64,000 nucleotides of DNA from Hyphomicrobium sp. (GTDB taxonomy: Bacteria > Pseudomonadota > Alphaproteobacteria > Rhizobiales > Hyphomicrobiaceae): NCBI GenBank assembly GCA_019751875.1, contig JAIEMV010000013.1, positions 62,001-126,000 of the forward strand. The letters run 5' to 3'. Made by a program: the position numbers and the translations under genes. Under the pieces are notes generated by a model, which saw only the letters and a program-made list of their open reading frames with translations, was not told where the DNA came from and ran no database searches. Position 1 is the first letter of the stretch, and every line of letters begins with the position of its first letter. This document shows, one piece after another, positions 34,975 to 43,962 of this stretch.

Positions 34975-35790
34975 TTAAGTTCGAGACGATGTGAGTGGGG
35001 CACCCTCACGGAGAATCCGGCCGACATATGGCGTAAAGCCGCCGCCTAGTTCATGAAGTACGACGGGCGGGCGCAATTCGACAGGTGCGCGGCTGGCTTT
35101 GATGCCTGACACGAGGACGCGCCCCGCCGGCTTGTCCGCATATGGGTGAATGGGTGTAACGGCTATGGCGCCGTAGCGGTCCTGGAGTGCGACGAGAAGG
35201 GCTGGCAGGGCATCGGCTTTGTGGATGAGGCTGACGCGCCCGCCCGGACGGTTCATTCGGGCGGCAAAGCGGACCCAGCTGTCGAGGTCGGGCGCGGGCA
35301 TGGCGTGGGAGGCGCGTTTCAGGGGGTCGCGGGCTGGGGTGCCACCCGAGTCGTCATGGTAGGGAGGATTGGCAAGAACGTGATCGAAGCTCTCCGCCGG
35401 CAGTCGGGGCGCTTCAGGTTTTTGAGCGGGGGAAGTCACATCGCCGGGGACGACCGAGACGCGAGCCTGGAGACCATTGCGGTCAATATTGCGGCGCGCG
35501 AGATCTATGAGGACGGGTTCGCGTTCCACGAGCGTGACGCGGGCATCAGGGCAGCGCACGGCGACGCAGAGCCCGACGGTACCGACGCCCGAGCCACAAT
35601 CCAGGATGGTAGGCTCGGCAGGCCCATTTGTCATGGAAGCTGCGAGGAGGACCGCGTCAATTCCGGCCCGGTAACCGGAGGACGGTTGGAGGATATACAA
35701 GCGGTCGCCGAGGAACGCGTCGTCGGTGACGGCGGCTGGGGTTTCAGGGCCGCGGTCGATCAACGGGGCCTGGTTGTCGAGAGAGGTCAT
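34975..35790 (-). CDS. tRNA1(Val) adenine-N6 methyltransferase-like protein
   Basis: N6-adenine methyltransferase of about 271 aa. SAM motif I is DCGSGVGTVGLCVA, motif IV is the catalytic NPPY in VLANPPYHDDSGG, and the front has the LQPSSGYRAGIDAVLLAA block seen in TrmN6 (YfiC). It is likely to modify A37 of a tRNA; the substrate is inferred from family resemblance. The start ATG at 35790 overlaps the DUF2007 stop codon (ATGA). The next gene, the S49 peptidase, starts 15 bases after its stop. Confidence 0.9.
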   Translation of the reverse strand: MTSLDNQAPLIDRGPETPAAVTDDAFLGDRLYILQPSSGYRAGIDAVLLAASMTNGPAEPTILDCGSGVGTVGLCVAVRCPDARVTLVEREPVLIDLARRNIDRNGLQARVSVVPGDVTSPAQKPEAPRLPAESFDHVLANPPYHDDSGGTPARDPLKRASHAMPAPDLDSWVRFAARMNRPGGRVSLIHKADALPALLVALQDRYGAIAVTPIHPYADKPAGRVLVSGIKASRAPVELRPPVVLHELGGGFTPYVGRILREGAPLTSSRT

Positions 35791-36020
35791 GATCCCGCCT
35801 CTTCGTTGATCCAATGGCCGAGATCTGCATTGACTATCAATCGGCGGGCGGAGTCCCAGTCGCGTTCATCGACCAGGACACGACAAGGCAATATGCCAAG
35901 AGAGCCTTCAAGAACACTCATATTGCGGTCGAGAAAGACGGGGTCCAAGCCGGCGCCACGGAGCAGGGCGTCGACATAGCTGATCAGGACAGGATCGTTG
36001 ATCCGCATCAGCTCCCGCAT
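35787..36020 (-). CDS. DUF2007 small protein
   Basis: A 77-aa protein: MRELMRINDPVLISYVDALLRGAGLDPVFLD, then GSLGILPCRVLVDERDWDSARRLI. This is the DUF2007 pattern, a small alpha-beta domain thought to bind metal or nucleotide signals, possibly related to GlnB-like folds. The start could be the second ATG (36008). It overlaps the next gene by four bases and is divergent from the prenyl synthase, with a 107-base divergent region. Confidence 0.85.
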   Translation of the reverse strand: MRELMRINDPVLISYVDALLRGAGLDPVFLDRNMSVLEGSLGILPCRVLVDERDWDSARRLIVNADLGHWINEEAGS

Positions 36021-36127
36021 TGGCTTTTTTGGCTCCCAACAAAGGCTGTCTTGTGCGGCAAAGTGCCGGAGAATATGCAGAGTGGAAGTCAGTATAGCAA
36101 AAGCGCAAAACTTGAGAGGATGAGCCT

Positions 36128-37144
36128 GTGGGTGTCGTTGTCCCCTTCGATGAGGCCAAGTTCGCGAATGAGAGCTTGGAGCCACTGCTCCTGCTCGTCA
36201 ACGAGGACATGGAGGCGATCAATCGCATCATTCTCGATAAAGCCGTTTCTGATGTCGACCTCATCCCGGAACTGGCGCACCATCTGATTGCCTCAGGCGG
36301 CAAGCGGCTGCGGCCCATGCTGGCGCTCGCTTCGGCCAAGATGTGCGGCTACACCGGCAACGGCCATATACGCACGGCATCGGCGATCGAATTCATGCAC
36401 ACGGCCACGCTGCTGCACGACGACGTGGTAGATGAAAGCGATGCGCGGCGCGGGCGCAAGACCGCGCGCCTCATCTGGGGCAACCAGGCGAGCGTTCTGG
36501 TGGGTGACTTCCTTCTCGGACAGGCGTTCCGCATGCTGGTGGAAGTCGGCAACATGCAGGTGTTGAAGATCCTTTCGAACGCGGCTGCCGTGATCGCCGA
36601 AGGCGAAGTGATGCAGTTGGCGGCGGCGAAGAACACTTCGACGACCGAGGACGAGTATCTGGCGATCATCAACGCCAAGACGGCCGCCCTGTTCCTGGCT
36701 GCGGCTGAAGTGGGGGCGGCCCTTGCAAAGCGTCCCGCAGAAGAGCAGGCGGCGATGCGATCTTACGGCAAGAACCTCGGGCTGGCGTTTCAGCTCGTGG
36801 ACGACGCGCTCGACTACTCGGGTGACAGCCGCAAGCTGGGCAAGTCGATCGGCGATGATTTCCGCGAAGGAAAGATCACGCTGCCGCTCATCCTGTCGTT
36901 CCGGCGCGGCAACAAGACGGAGCGGGCCTTCTGGAACCGCACGATCGTTGAAGGCGAGATCCGTGATGACGATCTCGATCACGCGATCGGGCTCATGAAA
37001 AAGCACAGGGCGCTGGAAGCGACGATGGAGCGGGCGCGCGCATATGGTGCCATCGCCCGCGATGCCCTCGCGATCTTCCCTGAAAGTGCACACAAGTCCG
37101 CGATGGAAGAGGTGATCGCCTTCTCAGTCAATCGCGGGCATTGA
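36128..37144 (+). CDS. Long-chain all-trans polyprenyl diphosphate synthase
   Basis: Makes the polyprenyl chain of ubiquinone by adding isopentenyl units. The 338-aa protein has GGKRLRPML, the first Asp-rich motif HDDVVDESDARRG (Asp 98, 99, 102), the second DDALDYSGDSRKLGKS (Asp 225, 226, 229) and EGKITLPLI. The residue five before the first motif is a small Ala, which fits a long product of C40 or more. The start is a GTG at 36128. The octaprenyl or decaprenyl specificity is not decidable. Confidence 0.94.
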   Translation: MGVVVPFDEAKFANESLEPLLLLVNEDMEAINRIILDKAVSDVDLIPELAHHLIASGGKRLRPMLALASAKMCGYTGNGHIRTASAIEFMHTATLLHDDVVDESDARRGRKTARLIWGNQASVLVGDFLLGQAFRMLVEVGNMQVLKILSNAAAVIAEGEVMQLAAAKNTSTTEDEYLAIINAKTAALFLAAAEVGAALAKRPAEEQAAMRSYGKNLGLAFQLVDDALDYSGDSRKLGKSIGDDFREGKITLPLILSFRRGNKTERAFWNRTIVEGEIRDDDLDHAIGLMKKHRALEATMERARAYGAIARDALAIFPESAHKSAMEEVIAFSVNRGH

Positions 37145-37158
37145 GGAAGGCGCTGCCT

Positions 37159-38037
37159 TCAGCCGATGACGGTGGGTACGACCCACCACGACGGGTGAGC
37201 TGCGACCAGCGATGCGGCGGCAGCGGTCGCCAGTTCCTCATTAGGAAAGACAGCGAAGCAGGTCGGGCCTGCGCCGGAGAGGTGAGCGATCTCAACGCCG
37301 GAACAGGTTTCCAGTGCGGCTAATACATCTTGAACCTGCGGGGCAACCGCTGTCGCGGGCGCTTCGAGATCGTTACCCATCCGCTTCATAAGGGCCAGTA
37401 GCTCGTCTCGATCCGGAACGGCAGGGCGCGCTGTGGCAACTCCGTCGCCCGAGCCGGAGATCGGCGGCGCACCCAGAGCACGAAAGACGCGCGCGGTCTT
37501 GTCGGCGGGAACGGGGGCTTGCGGATTGACGAGCACGGCGTGAAGCTCCGGCAGAGGCGAGGCAAGATCATGCAAGTGGTCGCCAGTTCCACTCATCCAA
37601 ATGGCCCGATCGGAGAAGCACACCGGGACATCGGCACCGAGGCGGCGGGCAATGCTCATCCAGTCCAGGTCGGCGGTTGCTTGCGGGTGAGCCGTGCGGA
37701 TAGCGCGGAGTACGGCTGCGGCATCTGCAGAACCGCCTCCGATGCCCGAGGCGACGGGCAGCTGCTTATCAAGCGTGACGTGGCCGATTTCAAGATTCGG
37801 AAGGTGGTCGGTAACGATCCGAAGAGCCGTTTCAACGAGATTTGGCTCTGAGATGGCGTCGGCAAACGGGCCGGCTACCGTGACACCGGTTGCGGATCCA
37901 GGGTCAAGCGTTACGATATCCGCAACATCGGCAAATGCGACGAGGCTAAGGAGTGCGTGGTAGCCATCCGACCGGCGCCCGAGGATCGAGAGCGTGAGAT
38001 TGATCTTCGCACGCGCCTTCTCCGTGACGGTCGGCAT
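37159..38037 (-). CDS. ispE: 4-diphosphocytidyl-2-C-methyl-D-erythritol kinase
   Basis: GHMP kinase of the MEP (non-mevalonate) isoprenoid pathway (292 aa). It has the N-terminal KARAKINLTLSILGRR with the catalytic Lys, the ATP-binding PVASGIGGGSADAAAVLR, and the C-terminal LSGAGPTCFAVF. The start ATG overlaps the stop of the upstream TPR gene by one base (TAATG), so expression is probably coupled. Prenyl precursors made here feed the synthase encoded next to it on the other strand. Confidence 0.96.
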   Translation of the reverse strand: MPTVTEKARAKINLTLSILGRRSDGYHALLSLVAFADVADIVTLDPGSATGVTVAGPFADAISEPNLVETALRIVTDHLPNLEIGHVTLDKQLPVASGIGGGSADAAAVLRAIRTAHPQATADLDWMSIARRLGADVPVCFSDRAIWMSGTGDHLHDLASPLPELHAVLVNPQAPVPADKTARVFRALGAPPISGSGDGVATARPAVPDRDELLALMKRMGNDLEAPATAVAPQVQDVLAALETCSGVEIAHLSGAGPTCFAVFPNEELATAAAASLVAAHPSWWVVPTVIG

Positions 38038-40187
38038 TATGGCGTGGTCGATGGCTTGTCGGCCGCCGCGGCGGTATTTCCAGTCGCAACCTTCGGCGTG
38101 TTGTGCTCGATGACCACGAGACCCTCTTCGAGCTTGCGGCGAGTCTTTAGAGCGTCTTCGGGCTCTGGGTTGAGCGACAGCGACTGATCCCACTGGTATC
38201 TGGCTTCGCGTTCGCGACCGACTTTCCAAAGGGCGTCGCCGAGGTGGTCGTTGAGGACGGGGTCGTCGGGGCGAAGTTCGACGGCGCGTTCGAGGTAGCG
38301 CACGGCCTCCGCGAAGTTGCCGCGCTTGTAGTGGGCCCAGCCAAGACTGTCGACGATATAGCCGTCGTCGGGCTTCACGGCCACCGCGCGTTCGATCAGC
38401 TTCATGCCTTGATCAAGGTTGATGCCCTGATCGACCCAGGAATATCCAAGGTAGTTCAGGACGAGCGGTTGATCAGGATAGAGGTCGAGTGCCGTCTTGA
38501 GGTCGGCCTCGGCGGGCGGCCAGTTCTTCAGGCGCTCATAGGATGTGCCACGGGCGTAGAAGTAAACCCAATGGCGACGATCGGGCTTCTGAATCATGCC
38601 GATGGCGCGATTGTAGACATCGACAGCATCCGCGTAGAGCTTGCGCGAGCGCAGAATGTTGCCGAGCGCATCCAGAGCCTGCAGCCGTTCGCTCGGGTCG
38701 AGCGCGCCGGGTAGGTGCGCTGGCGCACTCTGTGCCGCGGTGTTCGCCTCGCCAGCGGCGTTGGCCTTGGCAAGGATCGCATTCACAGTTTCCTGGCCCA
38801 CGACCCCGTCGGCGCGAAGACCGTTCGCTGTCTGGAATTCGCGGACCGCTGCGCGCGTCGCGGCGCCAAAGCGACCATCGGCCGGACCGCCAAGGGCAAT
38901 GCCGAGACGCTCGAGTGCGGCTTGGACCTCGCGGACGGCGTCGCCGCTCGATCCGAGACGGAGAACGTCGTTCTTCAAATCGATTGCAGGGAAGGCGGGC
39001 GCACTGGCCGCGGGCGCAGTGGTCTCGACTGGCACCGATGCTGCCTTAGCGGCGTCATCGAGATCCAACAGGCGTTCGAGAACGGCGCGCGCTTCATCCG
39101 GCTTTTCAAGCGAATTGAGGTTGAATGCCTTGCGAATTTCGATGGCCGGTTCGAGAGGCGACCCTTTCGGGATGCGATCGTAGGTCGCGATAGCATCGAC
39201 GTACTGGCGGTTTGCTTCGAAAGCGTTGGCGAGGGCGGCGAGAGCGAACGGATGCTGCGGCTCCAGATAGAGCGCCATCTGCAGATAGACGATGCCGACG
39301 CCCACGGCGCCTTCGCCGATCAGAGATTCCCCAAGGCCATAGAAAACTTCGGCAAGACCTTCTGACGGGGTCGATACGAGCAGCGAGATCTTCGGGTCAG
39401 GCGCTTGCAGTTCGCGCGCCAAGGCACGCGCCAACGTGTGGCCTTCCCCTTGCGACTTCTCGATATGCTGCTTCAGGACAGACTGAGCGCCTTTGATATT
39501 GCCGGCGTGGGCGAGGCTGCGCGTGTAGGCCAACGCCGTGCGCAAGGTGCGGCCGTCCTGCTTGAAGATCTTGTCGAAGGTCTGATGGGCTTCGCTGCTG
39601 CGGCCGGCGACGTCAGCGATGAGGGCGCGATGGTAGCGCAGGTAAAATTGGGCCCACTCGGCCTGTCGCGGCACCACGAGGAGATCGAGAGCGTCGGAAG
39701 GCTTCTTCTCGGCCAGCATGATCCAGGCGGTGGCGAGCGAACTTGTGAGTTCGCCGATGGGGCCGGAGGCGGACGCGCGGAAGTTCTTTTCGGCCGCTGA
39801 CCAATCGCCTTTGCGGAAGGCGCCGAGCCCCAGGAACATCTGGGCCATCCGGTGGTCCGGTTCCATCTTGACGAGGCTTTGTGACAGCCGCATCGCGCGA
39901 TCCCAGGCACCCTGCGAGGCTTCCGCCAGCAACGCCTGCTCATAGAGCATGTCGCTTGAGGGATCGAAGACGAGGGCGTTCGAGTAAAAGCGGGCGGCGT
40001 TGTCGGTGTCGTTTTCGGAACGCGCGAACCGGCCGGCCAGATAGCTGCCGGATAGCGTCTGGGACAGGTCAGCCGCTGGATCGTCCGTCTCCGCCATAAC
40101 GGCCGGCGGGCCCCCCGTCAGCAGCGCGGCGAGGACGACGCCGCGAAGCGAGGTGTGGGCGAGGAAGCGGGCCGAACGTGAGCGCAT
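38037..40187 (-). CDS. Exported TPR protein with an embedded peptidoglycan-binding domain
   Basis: The 716-aa protein has a signal peptide (cleavage near PAVMAETDD), at least eight TPR-like repeats (about 45-380 and 500-700) and, between them at about residues 407-473, a PG_binding_1 domain (LRLGSSGDAVREVQAALERLG, FGAATRAAVREFQTANGL). An Ala/Pro-rich linker precedes that domain. TPR proteins upstream of ispE are common in alphaproteobacteria, but the embedded domain is unusual. It suggests a periplasmic or outer-membrane scaffold that contacts the cell wall. The gene is divergent from the small acidic protein. Confidence 0.88.
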   Translation of the reverse strand: MRSRSARFLAHTSLRGVVLAALLTGGPPAVMAETDDPAADLSQTLSGSYLAGRFARSENDTDNAARFYSNALVFDPSSDMLYEQALLAEASQGAWDRAMRLSQSLVKMEPDHRMAQMFLGLGAFRKGDWSAAEKNFRASASGPIGELTSSLATAWIMLAEKKPSDALDLLVVPRQAEWAQFYLRYHRALIADVAGRSSEAHQTFDKIFKQDGRTLRTALAYTRSLAHAGNIKGAQSVLKQHIEKSQGEGHTLARALARELQAPDPKISLLVSTPSEGLAEVFYGLGESLIGEGAVGVGIVYLQMALYLEPQHPFALAALANAFEANRQYVDAIATYDRIPKGSPLEPAIEIRKAFNLNSLEKPDEARAVLERLLDLDDAAKAASVPVETTAPAASAPAFPAIDLKNDVLRLGSSGDAVREVQAALERLGIALGGPADGRFGAATRAAVREFQTANGLRADGVVGQETVNAILAKANAAGEANTAAQSAPAHLPGALDPSERLQALDALGNILRSRKLYADAVDVYNRAIGMIQKPDRRHWVYFYARGTSYERLKNWPPAEADLKTALDLYPDQPLVLNYLGYSWVDQGINLDQGMKLIERAVAVKPDDGYIVDSLGWAHYKRGNFAEAVRYLERAVELRPDDPVLNDHLGDALWKVGREREARYQWDQSLSLNPEPEDALKTRRKLEEGLVVIEHNTPKVATGNTAAAADKPSTTP

Positions 40188-40413
40188 GGACGCATTTTCC
40201 TTTTGCCGCGGGATCTTGCGCGGGATGTGCGCACGACTGCGAGGCCAATTCTAGCAAAGTCTGCGGCAGCTTGGCGACAGACGTAAAGAAGATAAGTGGA
40301 GTTTTTACCCTGTCTGATCAAAGGGCGTCGAAAAGGCTCAACGTAAAATGCAGTCTCGGATAGTCTGACCGTGACTAACGGTCGTCAGGTACCATTTCAA
40401 TTGGAGCAACATC

Positions 40414-40722
40414 ATGCTTCGCGCCCTGCCACGTTTGATGATTGCTCCCAGGCCAGGGCCGATCATCGCAATCATTGGCGCGATCGCCTGGAGCCTGGCG
40501 GGCTCGGCAAATGCGCTGGAACTTCGCGAAGAGCCGATGCCGGCCGGTGAGCGGACGATCGCCCAGGACGAATCTGCCGCTGGGGAGAGCGTGGGCGAGC
40601 CGTCCGCGGAGGATGCGCCGGTCGAAGGTGAGCCTTCAGCTGGTGAACAGCCGATCTTGCCGCCCGATGATCAACCTGCCGACGATGCCGACATCCCCGC
40701 GCCCGACGCGCCCAAAGAATAG
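40414..40722 (+). CDS. Small exported acidic protein
   Basis: A 102-aa protein with an N-terminal basic stretch and a hydrophobic helix (IIAIIGAIAWSLAGSANA, signal cleavage around residue 34). The mature part is rich in Glu, Asp, Pro and Ala (GEPSAEDAPVEGEPSAGE, ADDADIPAPDAPKE) and likely disordered. GGAGC precedes the ATG by a good distance. I recognise no family. It lies across 226 bases from the TPR gene. Confidence 0.65.
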   Translation: MLRALPRLMIAPRPGPIIAIIGAIAWSLAGSANALELREEPMPAGERTIAQDESAAGESVGEPSAEDAPVEGEPSAGEQPILPPDDQPADDADIPAPDAPKE

Positions 40723-40759
40723 CGGTCGGGCGTGGCGTGTTTCCGGCCGTGCTTTCTCT

Positions 40760-41018
40760 GGTTACACCCCGGCGTAGTTGGGGCCGCCGCCCCCTTCATT
40801 TATGGTTTTGAAGGGGGCGTGCCGATCACGATCTGCAAGTTCGCAGGTTACATTCCGGCGTAATTGGGGCCGCCGCCCCCTTCATTTATGGTTTTGAAGG
40901 GGGCGTGCCGATCACGGTCTGCAAGTTCGCAGGTTACATTCCGGCGTAATTGGGGCCGCCGCCCCCTTCATTTATGGTTTTTGAAGGGGGCGTGCCGATC
41001 ACGATCGGCAAGTTCGCA
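40760..41018. repeat. Tandem array of three units copying the 3' end of the ETF-QO gene
   Basis: Units begin at 40760, 40846 and 40932 (86, 86 and 87 bases). The genuine gene end at 41019 forms a partial fourth copy. Read on the minus strand, each unit contains the last 11 codons and stop of the adjacent gene (EGGGGPNYAGM then TAA; the outermost copy has V for the last M) plus a spacer with a GCCCCCTTCA/TGAAGGGGGC hairpin. Units are about 95 percent identical by eye. Unit 3 is 87 bases long and so stays in frame with the gene. Confidence 0.93.
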
Positions 41019-41020
41019 GG

Positions 41021-42703
41021 TTACATACCAGCATAATTGGGGCCGCCGCCCCCTTCGGGGCAAACCCAGGTGATGTTCAGGCTCGGGTCCTTGATATCGC
41101 AGGTTTTGCAGTGGACGCAGTTCTGCGCATTGATCTGGAAGCGGGGCGTGCCTTTGTCGTCGCGGACCACTTCATAGACGCCGGCGGGGCAATAGCGCTG
41201 CGCGGGTTCGGCCCAGGTCGGGAGATTGACGGCGATGGGTATCGACGGGTCAGTGAGCTTGAGGTGGACCGGCTGGTCTTCCTCGTGGTTGGTCGCCGAG
41301 AACGCGACGCTCGTCAACTTGTCGAATGTCAGGACACCATCGGGCTTTGGATAGGCAATAGGTTCATAGTCGGCGGCGGGCTTGATCGAGGCGGCGTCAG
41401 ACTTGCCGTGGCCCCAGGTGCCGAAGGGCGACCAGCCGCCGAGCAGCGTGCGCAGCCACATATCGATCCCGCCGAGCGGAATGCCGAGCGCCGTGCCGAA
41501 GCGCGACCACATGGGCTTAGAGTTACGCACGCGCTTCAAGTCACTGCCGATGGCACCGTCGCGGACGGCGGTCTCGTAGCTCTTCAATTCGTCGTGGGCG
41601 CGATTGGCTCCGAGGGCTTCGAATGCGGCTTCGGCGGCCTCGATGCCCGAAAGCATGGCGTTGTGGCTGCCTTTGATGCGGGGCACGTTGACCATCCCAG
41701 CGGAGCAGCCGAGCAACACGCCGCCGGGGAAGGTGAGCTTGGGCAGAGACTGCCAGCCGCCTTCGGTGATGGCGCGGGCGCCATAAGCGATGCGCTTGCC
41801 GCCTTCGAAGGTTTCGCGAATGGCGGGATGGGTCTTGAAGCGCTGGAACTCATCGTAGGGCGACAGGTAGGGGTTCTCGTAATTCAGATGAACGACGAAC
41901 CCGACCGAGACGAGGTTTTCGCCATAGTGATAGACGAAGGAGCCGCCGCCGGTGCGATTGCTGAGCGGCCAGCCGAACGAATGCTGCACGAGCCCCGGAC
42001 GATGCTTGCCGGGTGCGACTTCCCAGAGTTCTTTGAGGCCGATGCCGTACTTCTGCGGTTCGGCATTCGCGTCGAGGCCGAACTTGGCGATGATCTGTTT
42101 CGCCAGTGATCCACGGACGCCTTCGGCGATGAACGTGTATTTTCCGCGCAGTTCCATGCCGCGCACGAAACTATCCTTCGGCCGGCCGTCGCGGCCGACG
42201 CCCATGTCGCCCGTGGCGACGCCGACGACCGCGCCCTTCTCGTCGTAGAGGACTTCGGCCGCGGCGAAGCCAGGATAGATTTCGACGCCGAGTTCAGCCG
42301 CTTGTTCGCCGAGCCAACGGGTGACGGCGCCGAGCGAAACGATGTAGTTGCCGTGATTGTTCATCAGCGGCGGCATCAGGAACGGCGGGAGGCTGAGATC
42401 GCCCTGCGGGCCCAACACGAGGAAGCGGTCTTCAGTCACTTCCGTATCAACGGGCGCGCCCTTGTCCTTCCAATCGGGGATAAGGCGGTCGAGGCCCACC
42501 GGATCGATCACGGCGCCAGAGAGAATATGCGCTCCCACCTCCGAGCCTTTCTCGAGAACAACGACGGAGATCTCACGCCCTGATTGGGCGGCAAGCTGCT
42601 TCAAGCGGATGGCGGCCGAAAGGCCGGCCGGGCCCGCACCGACGATGACGACGTCGAATTCCATGTCCTCACGAGGCGGCAACTCGAATGCTTCAACGTC
42701 CAT
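41021..42703 (-). CDS. Electron transfer flavoprotein-ubiquinone oxidoreductase
   Basis: Inner-membrane FAD/4Fe-4S enzyme (560 aa) that passes electrons from ETF to ubiquinone during fatty-acid and amino-acid oxidation. Visible are the FAD motif VVIVGAGPAGLSAAIRL, the LEKGSEVGAHILSGAV block, SFVYHYGENLVSVGFVVHL, and the C-terminal cluster ligands NCVHCKTCDIKDPSLNITW and CPEG. The start is the ATG at 42703, MDVEAFELPPREDMEFDVV. The very 3' end is the parent of the repeat array at 40760-41018. Confidence 0.95.
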   Translation of the reverse strand: MDVEAFELPPREDMEFDVVIVGAGPAGLSAAIRLKQLAAQSGREISVVVLEKGSEVGAHILSGAVIDPVGLDRLIPDWKDKGAPVDTEVTEDRFLVLGPQGDLSLPPFLMPPLMNNHGNYIVSLGAVTRWLGEQAAELGVEIYPGFAAAEVLYDEKGAVVGVATGDMGVGRDGRPKDSFVRGMELRGKYTFIAEGVRGSLAKQIIAKFGLDANAEPQKYGIGLKELWEVAPGKHRPGLVQHSFGWPLSNRTGGGSFVYHYGENLVSVGFVVHLNYENPYLSPYDEFQRFKTHPAIRETFEGGKRIAYGARAITEGGWQSLPKLTFPGGVLLGCSAGMVNVPRIKGSHNAMLSGIEAAEAAFEALGANRAHDELKSYETAVRDGAIGSDLKRVRNSKPMWSRFGTALGIPLGGIDMWLRTLLGGWSPFGTWGHGKSDAASIKPAADYEPIAYPKPDGVLTFDKLTSVAFSATNHEEDQPVHLKLTDPSIPIAVNLPTWAEPAQRYCPAGVYEVVRDDKGTPRFQINAQNCVHCKTCDIKDPSLNITWVCPEGGGGPNYAGM

Positions 42704-42893
42704 CTCGAAGAGATCCTTCGGTTCCGGTGGTGTGGGGGAATGGCAAGCGTTCCGATTAGGTTGTGTGCCCGGCAGCGTCAAGCAACGCGGGCGTTCCGTC
42801 ACAGGAAACGCGGCGGGTGCCGCGGTGGACCTGCCTCGGCGGGCACGGCTCCGCGCCGGTGGACTTGGCGCCCGTGGCGGATATGCTGCGGTC

Positions 42894-43790
42894 ATGATCG
42901 ATCAGAACCGCGAGTTGCTTGCCGCCCTGCTGGAGTGGACCATCGCCATGGGCGCGGACACCGCTGTGGCCGATGAGGCGACGGACTGGCTCGCGGATGG
43001 CCGTGGTCCGCCCGGGTCCGGCATTGCCTCGACAGATGATCAGCCGGCAACCGTCACAGTCCCGGCCGGAACAACGCTTTTGCAGCCGGAGCGTTCCGAC
43101 CGGCCCCGATCCGCATTGGCGGCACATCGACATGCTCCAGCGACGGCTGCGCCGGCGCGCAAATCTGCGCCCGCAGCCCCGAATGTGGCTGTTGGAGCGG
43201 CCCGGGTGGCGGCGCGGGATGCCGCAACACTCGCTGATTTGCACAAGGCGCTGGCGGCCTTCGACGGGTGTGGGCTGAAGGCGACGGCGAAGAATTTGTG
43301 CTTCTACCGAGGGGCGGCAAAGGCGCCGGTGATGATCATCGGTGAGGCGCCGGGGCGAGATGAGGACATCGAAGGCCGTCCGTTCGTCGGGCGCGCCGGG
43401 CAACTGCTCGATCGGATGATGGCTGCGGCTGGTTGGACCGAGACCGATGTTCACATCACCAACGTCGTGTACTGGCGGCCGCCCGGCAATCGCCCCCCGA
43501 CACCGCAGGAGACTGAGATCTGCCGTCCATTCCTGGAGCGGCAAATCGAACTCGTGGCGCCGCGTGTGCTGTTGCTGATGGGGGGTACGGCCTCAAAGCA
43601 AATCTTGCGGACTGATGAAGGAATTCTGAAAATCCGCGGCCGTTGGCAGACGCTCGAATTCGGGAATTTGAAAGTACCAGTGATCGCAACACTGCATCCA
43701 GCGTACCTGCTTCGGACGCCGATTGCCAAGCGGCAGGCCTGGCGAGACATTTTGAGCGTGAATGAGGCTCTGAAGTCGCAGAAAATCTGA
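42894..43790 (+). CDS. Uracil-DNA glycosylase (family 4-like)
   Basis: Removes uracil from DNA. The 298-aa protein has an N-terminal Ala/Pro-rich extension of about 100 residues, then the UDG core: [43 protein letters not shown] and the catalytic HPAYLL loop. Cys in KNLCFYRG and EICRPFL could contribute to the 4Fe-4S cluster typical of family 4. The start ATG at 42894 begins [13 protein letters not shown]; longer in-frame starts overlap the ETF-QO gene and are rejected. Confidence 0.9.
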   Translation: MIDQNRELLAALLEWTIAMGADTAVADEATDWLADGRGPPGSGIASTDDQPATVTVPAGTTLLQPERSDRPRSALAAHRHAPATAAPARKSAPAAPNVAVGAARVAARDAATLADLHKALAAFDGCGLKATAKNLCFYRGAAKAPVMIIGEAPGRDEDIEGRPFVGRAGQLLDRMMAAAGWTETDVHITNVVYWRPPGNRPPTPQETEICRPFLERQIELVAPRVLLLMGGTASKQILRTDEGILKIRGRWQTLEFGNLKVPVIATLHPAYLLRTPIAKRQAWRDILSVNEALKSQKI

Positions 43791-43962
43791 GTCAGGGCGC
43801 CTCATGAACAACGGTTTGCGGTTCAATCCGCCATTAAATTTGGTCGAATTGAGCGTAAGTTTTAGCGGACGACTTAAACGCGCTTGAATTTCACGATGGT
43901 AGCTTCCGTAACGATTGCCCGAGACTTTCGGCAACGCAGGGCAACAGAGCGGAGTGACCAAC

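Noticed and set aside
40864-41073. Small plus-strand frame across the ETF-QO array
   Set aside because: Repetitive translation product caused by the units; the biological reading is on the minus strand as copies of a gene tail.
43800-43960. tRNA-like segment with GGTTCAATCC
   Set aside because: Only the T-loop-like string is present; no acceptor stem, D-arm or anticodon arm can be formed.
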